A stretch of 64,000 bases of DNA from an uncultured Elusimicrobia bacterium (GTDB lineage Bacteria; Elusimicrobiota; Elusimicrobia; Elusimicrobiales; UBA9959): NCBI GenBank assembly GCA_903879915.1, contig CAIRNJ010000092.1, positions 1 through 64,000 of the forward strand. The letters are read 5' to 3'. How positions within the stretch are numbered: position 1 is the stretch's first letter; the number at the start of each line of letters is the position of its first letter. A program made the translations under genes and the position numbers. The notes under the pieces are model-generated. The model ran no database searches, was not told the DNA's origin, and worked only from the letters and a program-made list of their open reading frames with translations. Of the stretch, positions 35,044 to 43,437 are shown piece after piece.

Positions 35044-35910
35044 ATGAAGATCAGAGCTTTTATCCTTTTTTTCTCAGCCGCGCTGTTCGCGTCGGCGGCC
35101 GCGGCCCCCTGCGCCGAGCGGCTGGAGAAGCGCGTAACGCTGACCACCGACGACGGCTGGAACCTCGCCGCCCGCTACTTTGAAGCCGCGGCCGGCGCGC
35201 CCACCGTGGTTTTCATCCACACGCAGAAAAGCGACCTCACGGAATGGGAGAAATGGTTCAAGCCGATGCAGCGCTACGGCTTCGGCTACCTGGCCATGGA
35301 CCTGCGCGGCCACGGCAACAGCTTCGTGACGCCGGACGGCTCCACCACCAGCTGGAAGTCGTTCAGCCTGAGCGGCTCCGACAACGAATACAACAAGATG
35401 CTGCGCGACGTGGAAGCGGCGCTGGCGTATCTTTCCACCAGCTCCGTCACCGGGCAGATAGTGCTGGCGGGCTCCGTGCTGGGCGCGAACCTGGCTATAA
35501 AAGCGGCCGCCATACACCCCGAGGTCGCCATGGTGCTGGCCCTGTCCCCGGTCTTTAACGTCAACGACGTGCTTTCGGTGAACCCGCTGCGCGCCTACGG
35601 CAAAAGGCCTATTCTGCTCGTCGCGGGAGCGGACAGCGCCCGCCAGTACACCGAGTTCCAGATACTCAACGGCACGGCCCAGATAGCCTGCGGCAAGGCG
35701 AACGTCACCGTGATAGTGGAGGCCAAAGGCGTAGGCCCCGCCCTCGTCACGAAATACAACGTCCGCCGGCTGCTGGACTGGATAAAGAACCCCCGCCTGC
35801 CGGAGCTGGTGCAGTTCTCCACCGCCGCGGCGGCGGCGGCAAGCCCGGCCGAGCCGGCCGGGGACGCGCCGCAGGACGAAGCCGGGATGCCGGATTTCCC
35901 GCAGGATTAA
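35044..35910 (+). CDS. Exported alpha/beta-hydrolase-fold protein, likely inactive
   Basis: A 288-residue protein with a signal peptide (1-~22). It has an alpha/beta hydrolase core: strand-turn VVFIHTQKSD, then LAMDLRGHGNS, then the nucleophile-elbow region. That elbow reads AGSVLGANLA, where active relatives read GxSxG, so Val occupies the nucleophile position. The usual catalytic His region reads EAKGVGPALV, with Val again in place of His. Fold clear, catalysis unlikely unless another residue is used. It may be a binding or structural protein. A Pro/Ala-rich tail follows ~residue 262. It lies between ndk and murQ. Confidence 0.75.
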   Translation: MKIRAFILFFSAALFASAAAAPCAERLEKRVTLTTDDGWNLAARYFEAAAGAPTVVFIHTQKSDLTEWEKWFKPMQRYGFGYLAMDLRGHGNSFVTPDGSTTSWKSFSLSGSDNEYNKMLRDVEAALAYLSTSSVTGQIVLAGSVLGANLAIKAAAIHPEVAMVLALSPVFNVNDVLSVNPLRAYGKRPILLVAGADSARQYTEFQILNGTAQIACGKANVTVIVEAKGVGPALVTKYNVRRLLDWIKNPRLPELVQFSTAAAAAASPAEPAGDAPQDEAGMPDFPQD

Positions 35911-35923
35911 AGGGCCGACGCTC

Positions 35924-36829
35924 ATGAAAAAAACCGACACTTTCGCCAGGTATTCCAAACTGCCCACGGAGCAGCTCAATCCCCGCACGCGTGACCTTGA
36001 CCGCGTGCCGCTGCGGCGCGTGCTCGAGCTACTCAACCACGAGGATATGCTCATACCGCTGGCGCTGGCCAAAGCCATACCGCAGATCGAGAAGGCCGCC
36101 CGCGCCGTCTCCCGGACCTACCTGGCCGGGGGCAGGATCTTCTTTATAGGCGCCGGCACCAGCGGCCGGCTGGGCGTACTGGAAGCGGCCGAGATCCCCC
36201 CCACCTACGGCGTGGGCCCGGAAGTTTTCACGGCGCTGATGGCCGGCGGTCCCGGCGCGGTGTTCCATTCCAAGGAAGGCGCGGAAGACGTTTTCGGCGA
36301 CGGAAAAAAAGAGATAGCCAGCCTGGCCCGCCGCGGCGACACCGTTATAGGCATAGCCGCCAGCGGCATAACCCCTTACGTCGGCGGCGGCCTGGCCGCC
36401 GGCCGCGCCAAAGGGGCGGTAACCGTGCTGGTCACCTGCAATCCGCGCGAGAGGGCGAAGGGAGCTTCCATACGGGTGGCGCTCGACGTCGGCCCCGAGC
36501 CGGTCTCCGGCTCCACGCGCATGAAGTCGGGCACCGCCACCAAGCTCGCCCTCAACATGATCTCCACCGCCTCGATGATAATTTCCGGCAAGGTCTACCA
36601 CAACTGGATGGTGGACGTGAAGACCACGTCCAGGAAACTGGAGCTGCGCGCCGAGCGGATAGCCGCCACGGTAGGCGGCGTACCCCGGGAAGAGGCCCGC
36701 CGGCTGCTGGACGTCACCGGCAACGACGTTAAGACCGCCATCGTCATGGCGCGCCTGAAAATAGACAAGGACCAAGCCGCAGCCCGCATAAAGAAAGCCC
36801 GCGGCTTCCTGAAGAACATCCTCGGCTGA
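35924..36829 (+). CDS. murQ: N-acetylmuramic acid 6-phosphate etherase
   Basis: A 301-residue SIS-domain protein with the MurQ signature: GAGTSGRLGVLEAAEIPPT, a GIAASGITPYV block and GPEPVSGSTRMKSGTA. It cleaves the lactyl ether of MurNAc-6-phosphate to give GlcNAc-6-phosphate in peptidoglycan recycling. The stop overlaps the next gene (TGATG). No anmK or PTS MurP gene is nearby, so the source of its substrate is not shown in the window. Confidence 0.95.
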   Translation: MKKTDTFARYSKLPTEQLNPRTRDLDRVPLRRVLELLNHEDMLIPLALAKAIPQIEKAARAVSRTYLAGGRIFFIGAGTSGRLGVLEAAEIPPTYGVGPEVFTALMAGGPGAVFHSKEGAEDVFGDGKKEIASLARRGDTVIGIAASGITPYVGGGLAAGRAKGAVTVLVTCNPRERAKGASIRVALDVGPEPVSGSTRMKSGTATKLALNMISTASMIISGKVYHNWMVDVKTTSRKLELRAERIAATVGGVPREEARRLLDVTGNDVKTAIVMARLKIDKDQAAARIKKARGFLKNILG

Positions 36830-37746
36830 TGCTGAACTTCCTGTCCTCGCTCAAACTGTTCTTCGCGCTGTGCCTGGCGCTGGCCTCCGTTTTCGTCTGG
36901 CAGACGATGGTCAGCCGCGGCCAGCCGCCTTACGGCTCCTGGTGGTTCGCGGCGCTGGGCGCGCTGCTGGCCGCCAACATAACCGCCTGCGCGCTCCGGC
37001 ACCGCACAACGGCGTCCCCCGCTTTCCTGCTGATACATGCCGGCATAGTAATAGTGATCCTCAGCTCCTTCGCCAGCCGCTATCTCCGCTTCGAAGGCAG
37101 CATGCCGCTGCGCACCGGCGCGGAATCGGCTTTCGTCTACTCCGGCGACTCCGTCTACAAGCTGCCTTTCAAAGTGCGCCTGGAGGAGTTCCGCCTTGAA
37201 TACTACCGCGAGCCGCGCGGCAGGCTGACCGTGACGGACAGGGACGGGAGGCGGGAATTCGCCGCCGCCCCCGGCGCGGAAATACAGGCCGGCGGCGCGC
37301 GCATAAAGGTGCTGCGCCTGCTGCGCGATTTCGGGCTTCCCGCGAAGGGCGAGGCCCTGGACAAATCGCCCTACTGGCACAACCCGGCGGCGCAGCTCGA
37401 GATCACCGCCGGGGGAAAGACCAGCCGGCTGTGGTTCTTCGCCAATTTCCCCGGCATGCACAGGAGCGAGCTGCCTTTCAATATTTCCTACGGCCTGGCC
37501 GGCGCGGAGATAAAGAACTTCACCAGCTCGGTGCTGATAACCCCGGACGACGGGCACGGGTATAAGGGCGAGGTCTCCGTCAACCGGCCGCTGCAGGTAA
37601 AAGGCTATACGCTTTACCAGACCAGCTACGACCCCGCCGACGCGGGGTACTCCCTGCTCACGGCGGCCAGGGACCAGGGTTTGTGGGGCGTGTATGTCGG
37701 CTTCGCCGTACTGCTCGCGGGGATACTGCTATGGCTGAGGGAATGA
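36829..37746 (+). CDS. resB: ResB-like cytochrome c biogenesis protein
   Basis: A 305-residue membrane protein with three N-terminal TM segments (~8-25, ~37-55, ~62-80), a large extracytoplasmic beta domain (~95-270) and a final TM (~283-302). This is a short form of the ResB/CcsB family (usual length ~400-550). ResB and CcsA together carry haem to apocytochromes in system II cytochrome c maturation. Its end overlaps the ccsA gene. No multihaem CxxCH protein is encoded in the window. Confidence 0.85.
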   Translation: MLNFLSSLKLFFALCLALASVFVWQTMVSRGQPPYGSWWFAALGALLAANITACALRHRTTASPAFLLIHAGIVIVILSSFASRYLRFEGSMPLRTGAESAFVYSGDSVYKLPFKVRLEEFRLEYYREPRGRLTVTDRDGRREFAAAPGAEIQAGGARIKVLRLLRDFGLPAKGEALDKSPYWHNPAAQLEITAGGKTSRLWFFANFPGMHRSELPFNISYGLAGAEIKNFTSSVLITPDDGHGYKGEVSVNRPLQVKGYTLYQTSYDPADAGYSLLTAARDQGLWGVYVGFAVLLAGILLWLRE

Positions 37747-38498
37747 TCCTTAACGCGGCTTTCTTTTTTTCGCTGGCGGCCGCCGCTGCCGGGGCCGCCG
37801 CCTATGTTTTCAGGCGCCCTCAATTCGCGAAGGCCGCGCCGCCGGCCATGGCGCTGTCGTGGCTGGCCCTGAGCGCCGGGCTGCTGCTGCTCTGGCTGCG
37901 GCTGGGCAGGCCGCCCCTCTCTAACCAGTACGAATCGCTGCTCACCATGCTGTGGCTGCTGTTCCCGCTGGCGTTCTACTTCTACCGCCGGTCCGGAAGG
38001 CCCGAGGCCTTGCCGGCCGCGGCGCTGGCCGCCTGCGTTCTTTTCGGCGCGGCCGCCCTGCTGGACAAGACGGCCAGGCCGCTGATGCCGGCCCTGCGCT
38101 CGGACTGGCTGATACTGCACGTGCTCTCGTCGATGGCCGCCTACGCGGCCTTCGCGCGGGCGGCGGCCGCCGCGGCGCGGGCCCTGCTGAAGAAGCAGGC
38201 CGAGCTGTTCGAGGACCTGCTCGTCCGCCTGGCGAAAGCGGGGTTCGCTTTCCTTACGCTCGGGATCATAACCGGCTCCGTCTGGGCCAACACGGCCTGG
38301 GGCGCCTGGTGGAGCTGGGACCCCAAGGAAACCTGGTCGCTGCTGACCTGGCTGAGCTACGCCGCCGCGCTGCACCTGCGCAGGAAAGGCTGGCGCGGGC
38401 ACCGGTTCGCCCTGCTGCTGCTGGCCTGCTTCGCGCTGGTAGCGTTCACTTACTTCGGAGTTAATTTCCTGCTGCGCGGCATGCACAGTTACGCCTAG
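37731..38498 (+). CDS. ccsA: CcsA-like haem-handling protein
   Basis: A 255-residue protein with about eight TM segments. The tryptophan-rich haem motif WGAWWSWDPKETW is intact (~residues 188-200), and histidines in LILHVLSS and the terminal RGMHSYA fit haem-ligand positions. Start choice: the ATG at 37731 has GGGGA 7 nt upstream; an ATG at 37743 would give an ATGA overlap with resB but a badly spaced SD. It works with ResB in system II cytochrome c maturation. Confidence 0.88.
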   Translation: MAEGMILNAAFFFSLAAAAAGAAAYVFRRPQFAKAAPPAMALSWLALSAGLLLLWLRLGRPPLSNQYESLLTMLWLLFPLAFYFYRRSGRPEALPAAALAACVLFGAAALLDKTARPLMPALRSDWLILHVLSSMAAYAAFARAAAAAARALLKKQAELFEDLLVRLAKAGFAFLTLGIITGSVWANTAWGAWWSWDPKETWSLLTWLSYAAALHLRRKGWRGHRFALLLLACFALVAFTYFGVNFLLRGMHSYA

Positions 38499-38521
38499 CG
38501 GCCCGGCCGGGGCAAGTATGG

Positions 38522-38527
38522 TAGAAT
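38522..38527 (+). promoter_or_regulatory. Extended -10 promoter, leaderless
   Basis: TGG-TAGAAT fits the extended -10 form. Six bases (TGACAT) separate it from the ATG at 38534. No SD sequence is present, so a leaderless mRNA is predicted. Confidence 0.55.
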
Positions 38528-38533
38528 TGACAT

Positions 38534-39769
38534 ATGCGCAACGCTTCCGCCGCCCTGCTCCTGCTGCTCCTCCCCGCGGCGCTTTGCGCGCAGACGGCCG
38601 TTCTTACCTTTGAAGCCGCGGAAAAAGCCATGCTCGCGGCCAACCCCCGGACCGCCGCTGCGGCCCTAGAGCTGGAAACGGCCCGGCTGCGCGCGGCCGC
38701 GGCGCGCGCCGGCTTTTATCCGAGCTTTTCTGCGGACGCCTCCTACGGACGCTCCGGCGGCCAGGGCCGGGCGGACGGAAATTCCTATTCCTACGGCATA
38801 GGCGGCACCCAGCCGCTGTTCGCCCCCTCCGTGCCGGCGGCGGTGCGCGCGGCCGACGCCGCGGTAAAGAGCGGACAGGCCGCGTATAACAGCATAACCT
38901 CCGACCTGCGCTACCAGTTGAAGACCGCCTTCGCCAGTATTTTGAACTCGCGCGAGACCATAAAACTGTCGGAGGAAACGCTGAAGCGCCGCGCGGAGAA
39001 CCTGGAACTGATACGCCTGAAGTACCAGGCCGGCCGCGAGAACAAGGCCGCGCTGCTGGAAACCGAGGCGGCCCTCAAGACCGCTCAATGGCAGCATGAA
39101 AAATACAAGAACGCCCAGCATATGCTGGAACGCGGGCTGAACCGCCTGCTCGGGCGCGCGGCCCAGGCCCCGGCCCCGGAACTGGAACTGCCACTGCCGC
39201 CGGCCCCGCCGGAAGAGTTCTCCGTCTTTTCGCAACGGCTGGAAGCCCACTATTCGCTGATGTCCGCCCGCGCCGCGCTGGCAGCGGCGCAAGCCGCGCT
39301 GAACGGCGCGAAGAACGCTTTACTGCCCAGCGCCTCCGCCTCCGGCGGCTACAGCTGGAGCGGCACCGACTGGCCGGGGACTTCCAACGGCTGGAGGCTG
39401 GGAGCCAGCGTCAGCGTGCCGCTGTTCTCGTCCGGGCGCCTGTCTTCCGACCTGGCCGCCGAAAAAACTTCGTGGCGCGCCGCGGAGTTCGGGCTGAAGA
39501 ACGTTTCCGACGAGGTCTATCTTAACGCCGAGGAAGCTTTCTTCGCCTGGCGCGAGGCCGGCGCCTACATGAACGTGGCGAAAAGTTCATTGGACGCGGC
39601 CGAGGCCCGGGCCTGGCTGGTGCGCAAGCAGTACCTGGCGGGCCAGGCCTCCTATTTTGAGTGGCGCAACGTGGAAGACCAGTTCATAATAGAACAGAAC
39701 CAGTACCTGGCCGCCGGCCGCGGCCTGATACTCAGCCACGCCGCCTTTGCGCGGGCCATCGGAGAATAA
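38534..39769 (+). CDS. tolC: TolC-family outer-membrane efflux protein
   Basis: A 411-residue exported protein with a signal peptide (1-~18, ending LCAQ) and two repeats of the outer-membrane efflux domain (~25-210 and ~220-405), with long Ala/Leu/Arg/Glu helices. It should form the outer-membrane exit duct for the MacA/MacB pair encoded next; only 3 nt separate its stop from macA. It is not closely similar to the TolC-like protein at 4455-5717. Confidence 0.9.
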   Translation: MRNASAALLLLLLPAALCAQTAVLTFEAAEKAMLAANPRTAAAALELETARLRAAAARAGFYPSFSADASYGRSGGQGRADGNSYSYGIGGTQPLFAPSVPAAVRAADAAVKSGQAAYNSITSDLRYQLKTAFASILNSRETIKLSEETLKRRAENLELIRLKYQAGRENKAALLETEAALKTAQWQHEKYKNAQHMLERGLNRLLGRAAQAPAPELELPLPPAPPEEFSVFSQRLEAHYSLMSARAALAAAQAALNGAKNALLPSASASGGYSWSGTDWPGTSNGWRLGASVSVPLFSSGRLSSDLAAEKTSWRAAEFGLKNVSDEVYLNAEEAFFAWREAGAYMNVAKSSLDAAEARAWLVRKQYLAGQASYFEWRNVEDQFIIEQNQYLAAGRGLILSHAAFARAIGE

Positions 39770-39772
39770 CAA

Positions 39773-40738
39773 ATGAAAAGACCTTTTTATAAAATGAAGC
39801 GCTTCATCATCCCCGCGGCGCTGCTGCTCCTCATCGGCGGCGGCACGGTGCTGGCAAAGCGCGCCGGGGCGAAAAAAGAAGCCAAACGCATTGCGGAACT
39901 TTCCCCCGTCAGGCCGCTGCGGGGCGTGCTGGTGACCAAAACGCAGGCCACCGGCAACGTGGAGCCCGAGAACCGCGTGCTGGTAACGCCCTCCGTGAGC
40001 GGCCGCGCCGAGCAGGTGCTGTTCAAGGAAGGCCAGATGGTGGCCAAAGGCCAGGTGCTGGCCTGGGTCAGCTCCAGCGAGCGCACCGCCCTGCTCGATT
40101 CTCTCAAGATGCAGGGCGCATCCACCCCGGCCGAGAAAAAAATGGTGGAGGAGGCCTATAATCTTACGCCCGTGGTGGCCCCGATAGCGGGCATGGTGGT
40201 GAAGCGCGCAGTAGAGCCGGGCCAGTCGGTCAGCCCGGCCAAGGAACTGGCCGTGATCTCCGACCGCCTGATAGTAAAGACCTGCGTGGACGAAACGGAC
40301 ATCGGCGAGGTCAGGGAAGGCCAGCAGGCCGATTTCTACCTGGACGCTTTCCCGAAGGACAAGCACGAGGGCAAAGTGCTGGCCATCTCGCATGAATCCA
40401 CCCTTAAGGACGGGATCATAGTTTACGAGGTAAAGGTGCTGCCCGGCGGGCGTATCCCCGAACTGCGCTCCGGCATGACCGCCGACGTGCTGGTGATAAC
40501 GGGCAGCAAGCCCGGCGTGATGACCATCCCCAGGAAAGCGGTGAAGTACAAGGACGGCGACGCCCTGGTGTCGGTGAAGGCCGCGGCCGGCGGCAAGCTG
40601 ACCGAGAAAAAAATAATCGTCGGCTCCACCAACGAAAGCACCATAGAGGTGGTCTCCGGCCTGGCCGACACCGACACGGTCTATTACTCCACCGGCATCG
40701 CCAAAGAACGCAGCGGCTTTAACGTCTCGTCCGATTAA
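39773..40738 (+). CDS. macA: MacA-type periplasmic adaptor
   Basis: A 321-residue membrane-fusion protein. It has an N-terminal membrane anchor (~10-27), a lipoyl/barrel-sandwich hybrid (~48-160; a split form with LFKEGQMVAKGQVLAW and VVKRAVEPGQSVSP), and beta-barrel and membrane-proximal domains to the end. The hairpin between the lipoyl halves is short (~35 residues). It bridges MacB in the inner membrane with the TolC channel. Confidence 0.9.
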   Translation: MKRPFYKMKRFIIPAALLLLIGGGTVLAKRAGAKKEAKRIAELSPVRPLRGVLVTKTQATGNVEPENRVLVTPSVSGRAEQVLFKEGQMVAKGQVLAWVSSSERTALLDSLKMQGASTPAEKKMVEEAYNLTPVVAPIAGMVVKRAVEPGQSVSPAKELAVISDRLIVKTCVDETDIGEVREGQQADFYLDAFPKDKHEGKVLAISHESTLKDGIIVYEVKVLPGGRIPELRSGMTADVLVITGSKPGVMTIPRKAVKYKDGDALVSVKAAAGGKLTEKKIIVGSTNESTIEVVSGLADTDTVYYSTGIAKERSGFNVSSD

Positions 40739-40739
40739 G

Positions 40740-42695
40740 ATGGCCCCGCTCATAGACATCAGGAACGTCTCCAAGACCTACGTCACCGGCACGTTCCGCG
40801 TGGAGGCGCTCAAAGAGGTCTCCATCCGGATCAACGCCGGGGAACTGGTGGCGCTGGTGGGCCCGTCCGGCTCGGGCAAATCCACGCTGCTGCACATCAT
40901 GGGCTTCCTGGACCGGCCCGACGCCGGGGAATATTTCTTCGCCGGCCACCCCACGGCCAGTCTCGGCGAGGGGCGCCTGGCCGCCATCCGCAGCCGCATG
41001 GTGGGCTTCATCTTCCAGTCGTTCCACCTTTTAAAGCGCACCAGCGCCAAAGACAACGTGATGCTGCCGATGGTCTACACCGGACTGGGCACGAATTCGC
41101 AGAAGGCCCTGGACTGCCTTAAGCTGGTGGGCCTGGCCGACCGCGTGAAGCACAGATCCAACGAACTGTCCGGCGGCCAGTGCCAGCGCGTGGCCATAGC
41201 CCGGGCGCTGGTCAACGACCCCCTGGTGGTGATGGCCGACGAGCCCACCGGCAACCTGGACGCCGTGAGCCGCCAGGAAGTGATGCAGGTGATCCGTGAC
41301 CTGAACGCCCGCGGGCTGACCGTGGTGATAGTCACGCACGACGACGAAATTTCCGCCATGACGCACCGGGTGGTGCGCCTCAAGGACGGCGCCATAGTTT
41401 CCGACGAAACCCGCGTGCCCGAAACCGCCGTAGCGGCGGCGGCGGCGAACCTGCCCCCGGCGCGCATGAGCTTCTCCCCCTCTGAATTCCTGGAGCAGCT
41501 CAAGGTGGCGTTCAAGGCCATCTGGAGCCATAAGATGCGCAGCTGCCTCACGATACTGGGCATCTTCATCGGCGTGGGCGCCATAATCTCTTTGATGACC
41601 ATCAGCGAAGGGTTCATGAAAAGCCTGCTGAGCGGCTCCAGCGAGGACGACGCTAAGAAGGTCTGGGTGACGCCCGCCTGGGAGCACGGCAGGACCCCGC
41701 GCAGGTTCGTGATGGGCGACGTGGAAGCCATAAAGGCCCAGGCGCCGCTGGCCGAGAAAGTAACGCCCATCCTGGCCCGCGACCTCAAGATCTCCGCCGG
41801 CGACAAGCACATCAGCTCGGGCGTGCAGAGCCGCGAGGGCTTCGACCTCGCCGAGCAGAAGCCCCGCGACAAGTTCTTCGAGAACCGCAAAATGACCGGC
41901 CGTTTCTTTACGAAGGAAGAGAACCTGGCCAAGGCCCGCGTGGCGGTGCTGAACCGGACGCTGGCGAAAAAACTTTTCGAGTCCGGCGGCGCGCTCAACG
42001 AGGAGATCAGGATAAACGGGATAAGCTTTACCGTGGTGGGCGTAGCGGAGGACCAGAAGGCGGAACAGATCTTCGGGGGCCGGCCTACCGCCTACATACC
42101 GCTGAACACGGCGGCCAAGCGCGTGTTCGGCGCCAACCGGCTGGATTATATAGAAGTGACCGCCCCGACGCCCGCGGACGCCCCGGAGGCGCGCCGCCAG
42201 ATAATAATGGCCCTGCGCGCGCAGCGCGGTACCAGGGAGGGCGCCGAGGACGACTTCGACGTGAAGACCTTCGAGGCCCAGATAGAGATGTTCAAAAGCA
42301 CGATGGGCAAGCTTTCGCTGGTGGTATACAGCATAGCCGGCATCTCGCTGCTGGTGGGCGGGATAGGCATCATGAACATCATGCTGGTGAGCGTTACAGA
42401 GCGCACGCGCGAGATAGGCCTGCGCAAGGCGCTGGGGGCGCGGAACATGGACATCCTGAGCCAGTTCCTGATCGAGGCCGTGGTGCTGTGCGTTATAGGC
42501 GGGGCGCTGGGCGTGGGGCTGGGCTTCGGCCTGGGCTGGGCGGCCTATTTCTTCATAAAGGTCCCGCCCACGCTGAGCACGGGCACGATCTCTTTCGCTT
42601 TCGGCTTCTCCACCCTGATCGGCGTCGGGTTCGGCTTCTGGCCCGCGCTGCGCGCCGCCATGCTCGACCCCATCGAAGCGTTAAGGTACGAATAA
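40740..42695 (+). CDS. macB: MacB-type ABC transporter, ATPase-permease fusion
   Basis: A 651-residue fusion. The N-terminal ATPase (~1-235) has Walker A GPSGSGKST, signature LSGGQCQR and Walker B VVMADEPTGN. After a linker comes the MacB permease: TM1 (~270-295), a periplasmic domain (~300-520) and three C-terminal TMs. The last exporter gene of the TolC-MacA-MacB operon, starting 1 nt after the macA stop. MacB works mechanically, moving substrates from the periplasm through TolC; substrates include macrolides, peptides and lipopeptides in other species. It faces the GT2 gene tail to tail. Confidence 0.93.
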   Translation: MAPLIDIRNVSKTYVTGTFRVEALKEVSIRINAGELVALVGPSGSGKSTLLHIMGFLDRPDAGEYFFAGHPTASLGEGRLAAIRSRMVGFIFQSFHLLKRTSAKDNVMLPMVYTGLGTNSQKALDCLKLVGLADRVKHRSNELSGGQCQRVAIARALVNDPLVVMADEPTGNLDAVSRQEVMQVIRDLNARGLTVVIVTHDDEISAMTHRVVRLKDGAIVSDETRVPETAVAAAAANLPPARMSFSPSEFLEQLKVAFKAIWSHKMRSCLTILGIFIGVGAIISLMTISEGFMKSLLSGSSEDDAKKVWVTPAWEHGRTPRRFVMGDVEAIKAQAPLAEKVTPILARDLKISAGDKHISSGVQSREGFDLAEQKPRDKFFENRKMTGRFFTKEENLAKARVAVLNRTLAKKLFESGGALNEEIRINGISFTVVGVAEDQKAEQIFGGRPTAYIPLNTAAKRVFGANRLDYIEVTAPTPADAPEARRQIIMALRAQRGTREGAEDDFDVKTFEAQIEMFKSTMGKLSLVVYSIAGISLLVGGIGIMNIMLVSVTERTREIGLRKALGARNMDILSQFLIEAVVLCVIGGALGVGLGFGLGWAAYFFIKVPPTLSTGTISFAFGFSTLIGVGFGFWPALRAAMLDPIEALRYE

Positions 42696-42712
42696 CCGGC
42701 CGCGGTCCCCGT

Positions 42713-43411
42713 TCAGGCCGGGTTCCTGAACAGCAGCTTCAGGCAGCCGGCCGTTTCCCTGGCCACCGACATCTTGGACGCGCCCCCGCGGCGGCCGCGC
42801 ATCGTCACCGGGACCTCGCGCACCTTCCAGCCTTTCTTAAGGAACTTTATCAGCAGTTCGGCGTCCAGCGCGAAGCCCTCCGTCTCGAAACGGAGGGTTT
42901 TAAGCTTGTCGGCGCGGTAGAGCTTGAAGATCTGGGTGTAGGAGGTCAGGCGCGGCCCGAAGCGCAGGCGCAGCAGCGTGTTGGCCGCCGCGGTGAGCAG
43001 GCGGCGGTGCAGCGGCAGGCCCAGGAAGCCGCCGAGGAAAGGCGAGCCGCAGACGCAGTCGGCCCCCGACTTTTTCATCTCGGCCAGCAGCGCGGCGGCG
43101 TCGGCGGGGTCGAACGACAGGTCGGCTTCCATGAAAAGGATATAGGTGCCGCGGGCTTCGGCCACCGCCCTTTCGAGCGAAGCCCGGAAGGTATTGCGGC
43201 CGCCGGCCAGGGCGGTGACGCCCGGGTAGCTGCCCGAGAGCCCCCACAGCAGGTCCAAGGTGCCGTCCGAGCTGCCGCCGTCGGAGAAGATCACTTCGAA
43301 AGAAGGCAGGGCGGCGGAGAGCGGCGCCAGCAGCGTTTCGGCGTAGCCGGCCGCGCAGCGGGCCTCGTCGAGGCAGGGGATTATAACCGACACTTCAGGA
43401 TTGTTTTTCAC
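42713..43411 (-). CDS. Family 2 glycosyltransferase
   Basis: A 232-residue GT-A fold enzyme resembling dolichyl-phosphate mannose synthase. It begins VSVIIPCLDEA, has FSDGGSSDGT and the metal-binding FMEADLSFDP (variant of DxD), and TEGFALDAELL near the C-terminal third. There is no TM anchor. GTG start at 43411; a TACAAT hexamer ends exactly 6 nt before the GTG and there is no SD, so a leaderless mRNA is likely. Donor and acceptor unknown. Confidence 0.87.
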   Translation of the reverse strand: MKNNPEVSVIIPCLDEARCAAGYAETLLAPLSAALPSFEVIFSDGGSSDGTLDLLWGLSGSYPGVTALAGGRNTFRASLERAVAEARGTYILFMEADLSFDPADAAALLAEMKKSGADCVCGSPFLGGFLGLPLHRRLLTAAANTLLRLRFGPRLTSYTQIFKLYRADKLKTLRFETEGFALDAELLIKFLKKGWKVREVPVTMRGRRGGASKMSVARETAGCLKLLFRNPA

Positions 43412-43417
43412 ACCGAT

Positions 43418-43423
43418 ATTGTA
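43418..43423 (-). promoter_or_regulatory. Putative -10 element, leaderless GT2 mRNA
   Basis: TACAAT on the reverse strand, then ATCGGT, then the GTG start codon at 43411. The spacing is the same as at mgtA, the aminotransferase gene and tolC. Confidence 0.45.
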
Positions 43424-43437
43424 GTATATCCCGCGAC

